Of a DNA stretch of 64,000 nucleotides, positions 63,799 through 64,000 are shown piece by piece. Under the pieces are notes generated by a model. That model was given only the letters and a program-made list of their open reading frames with translations. It did not search any database and was not told the DNA's origin. Both the position numbers and the translations under genes were made by a program. The first letter of the stretch is position 1, and the number at the start of each line of letters is the position of its first letter. The DNA is from Dyadobacter endophyticus (lineage in GTDB: Bacteria; Bacteroidota; Bacteroidia; Cytophagales; Spirosomataceae): positions 1,672,425 to 1,736,424 of the forward strand of contig NZ_BMIA01000001.1 of NCBI RefSeq assembly GCF_014641595.1, read 5' to 3'.

Positions 63799-63884
63799 AT
63801 CATCTCGTATCCGGGGTGAGCGATACACTCCCCAATCGGCTTTAGCCTAAGCATTCTCCCCACGCGATCCCCATCTTGAGCCAG

Positions 63885-64000
63885 CTACAAAAAATTTTTC
63901 AACTTTTTTCTTAAATTCCTGTAACCTTTCCCATTCTCCGGAGTTACCACATCAAAATCACGAAAACAAAGCGCGAAGCCTTGAATACCCTAACCGACAA
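63885..64000 (+). promoter_or_regulatory. possible ECF-dependent promoter for a gene beyond the window
   Basis: AAAAAATTTTTCAACTTTTT leads to CTGTAACC, an ECF -35-like GTAAC element, and to CCGGAGTTACC downstream. A similar poly-A/T plus ACTTTTTT arrangement precedes the fecR gene near 28600. No ATG start could be fixed before the window ends. Confidence 0.3.

Larger units (their letters stand above)
62960..64000 (+). other. 1-kb non-coding region dominated by a repeat array
   Basis: No credible gene lies here. From about 63020 on the DNA is made of hairpin-forming repeats: degenerate copies up to 63185, regular copies of about 95 bp from 63186 to 63798, then a decayed tail to about 63880. 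From 63885 the composition turns T-rich and looks like a promoter for a gene beyond the window. Confidence 0.7.

Overview
The window looks like chromosomal DNA of a Bacteroidota bacterium, most likely a Cytophagales/Spirosomaceae member close to Dyadobacter. That is inferred from gene content and style, not from a database search. The signs are two SusC/SusD pairs, an ECF sigma/FecR cascade in front of one pair, many secreted proteins and lipoproteins, TAnnTTTG-type -7 promoter boxes, weak ribosome binding sites, and frequent TTG/GTG alternative starts. I saw no rRNA, tRNA, CRISPR array, complete insertion sequence or prophage.

Layout. 1-12.2 kb is a mosaic of short units: the 5' end of tex, a ThuA-like secreted protein, an AraC regulator, an SRPBCC protein, a DoxX-like membrane protein, an RsmB-type rRNA methyltransferase, a GAF histidine kinase, a DUF2147 protein, a flavin monooxygenase-like protein, a WYL regulator, DinB, an FMN reductase and metY. 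12.3-17.8 kb holds an S9 oligopeptidase lipoprotein and polA, separated by an AT-rich island. 18-37.5 kb is a nutrient-acquisition region: a SusD/SusC pair on the minus strand; a remnant LuxR fragment overlapping a small Cys-rich reading frame; two secreted proteins (DUF1080/PA14, and beta-propeller plus cupredoxin); then ECF sigma, FecR, STN-SusC, SusD, exported RraA-like protein and Tat-exported enolase-superfamily protein. 37.6-39.9 kb is a CPA2 cation/proton antiporter.

40-46.7 kb is the most interesting block. A nucleotide-translocase-like membrane protein fused to HEAT-like repeats and an intact cyclic-nucleotide-binding domain converges on a minus-strand operon of histidine kinase, REC protein, REC-adenylate cyclase and HD phosphohydrolase. 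It looks like a complete cyclic-nucleotide circuit: input, synthesis, breakdown and effector. 46.9-52.7 kb is a heavy-metal RND efflux operon with a PII-like DUF190 gene inserted between adaptor and pump.

53-63 kb contains small accessory genes: DUF5618, SDRs, an AraC regulator, a methyltransferase, a YdjM-like membrane protein with an FNR-type operator at a class II activator position, a Crp/Fnr regulator, and a MacB/FtsX permease behind a PadR-like palindrome. The last kilobase is a non-coding tandem array of about 95-bp units, each carrying a hairpin with a TTCA loop, followed by what looks like an ECF-type promoter for the next gene.

Structure outside genes: dispersed palindromes sharing a GTCA..CTGAGCG..TCGAAG core between genes, and three AT-rich islands (14.5, 28.5 and 42.2 kb, the last inside a gene) that share the exact 10-mer TACTTTTAAT.
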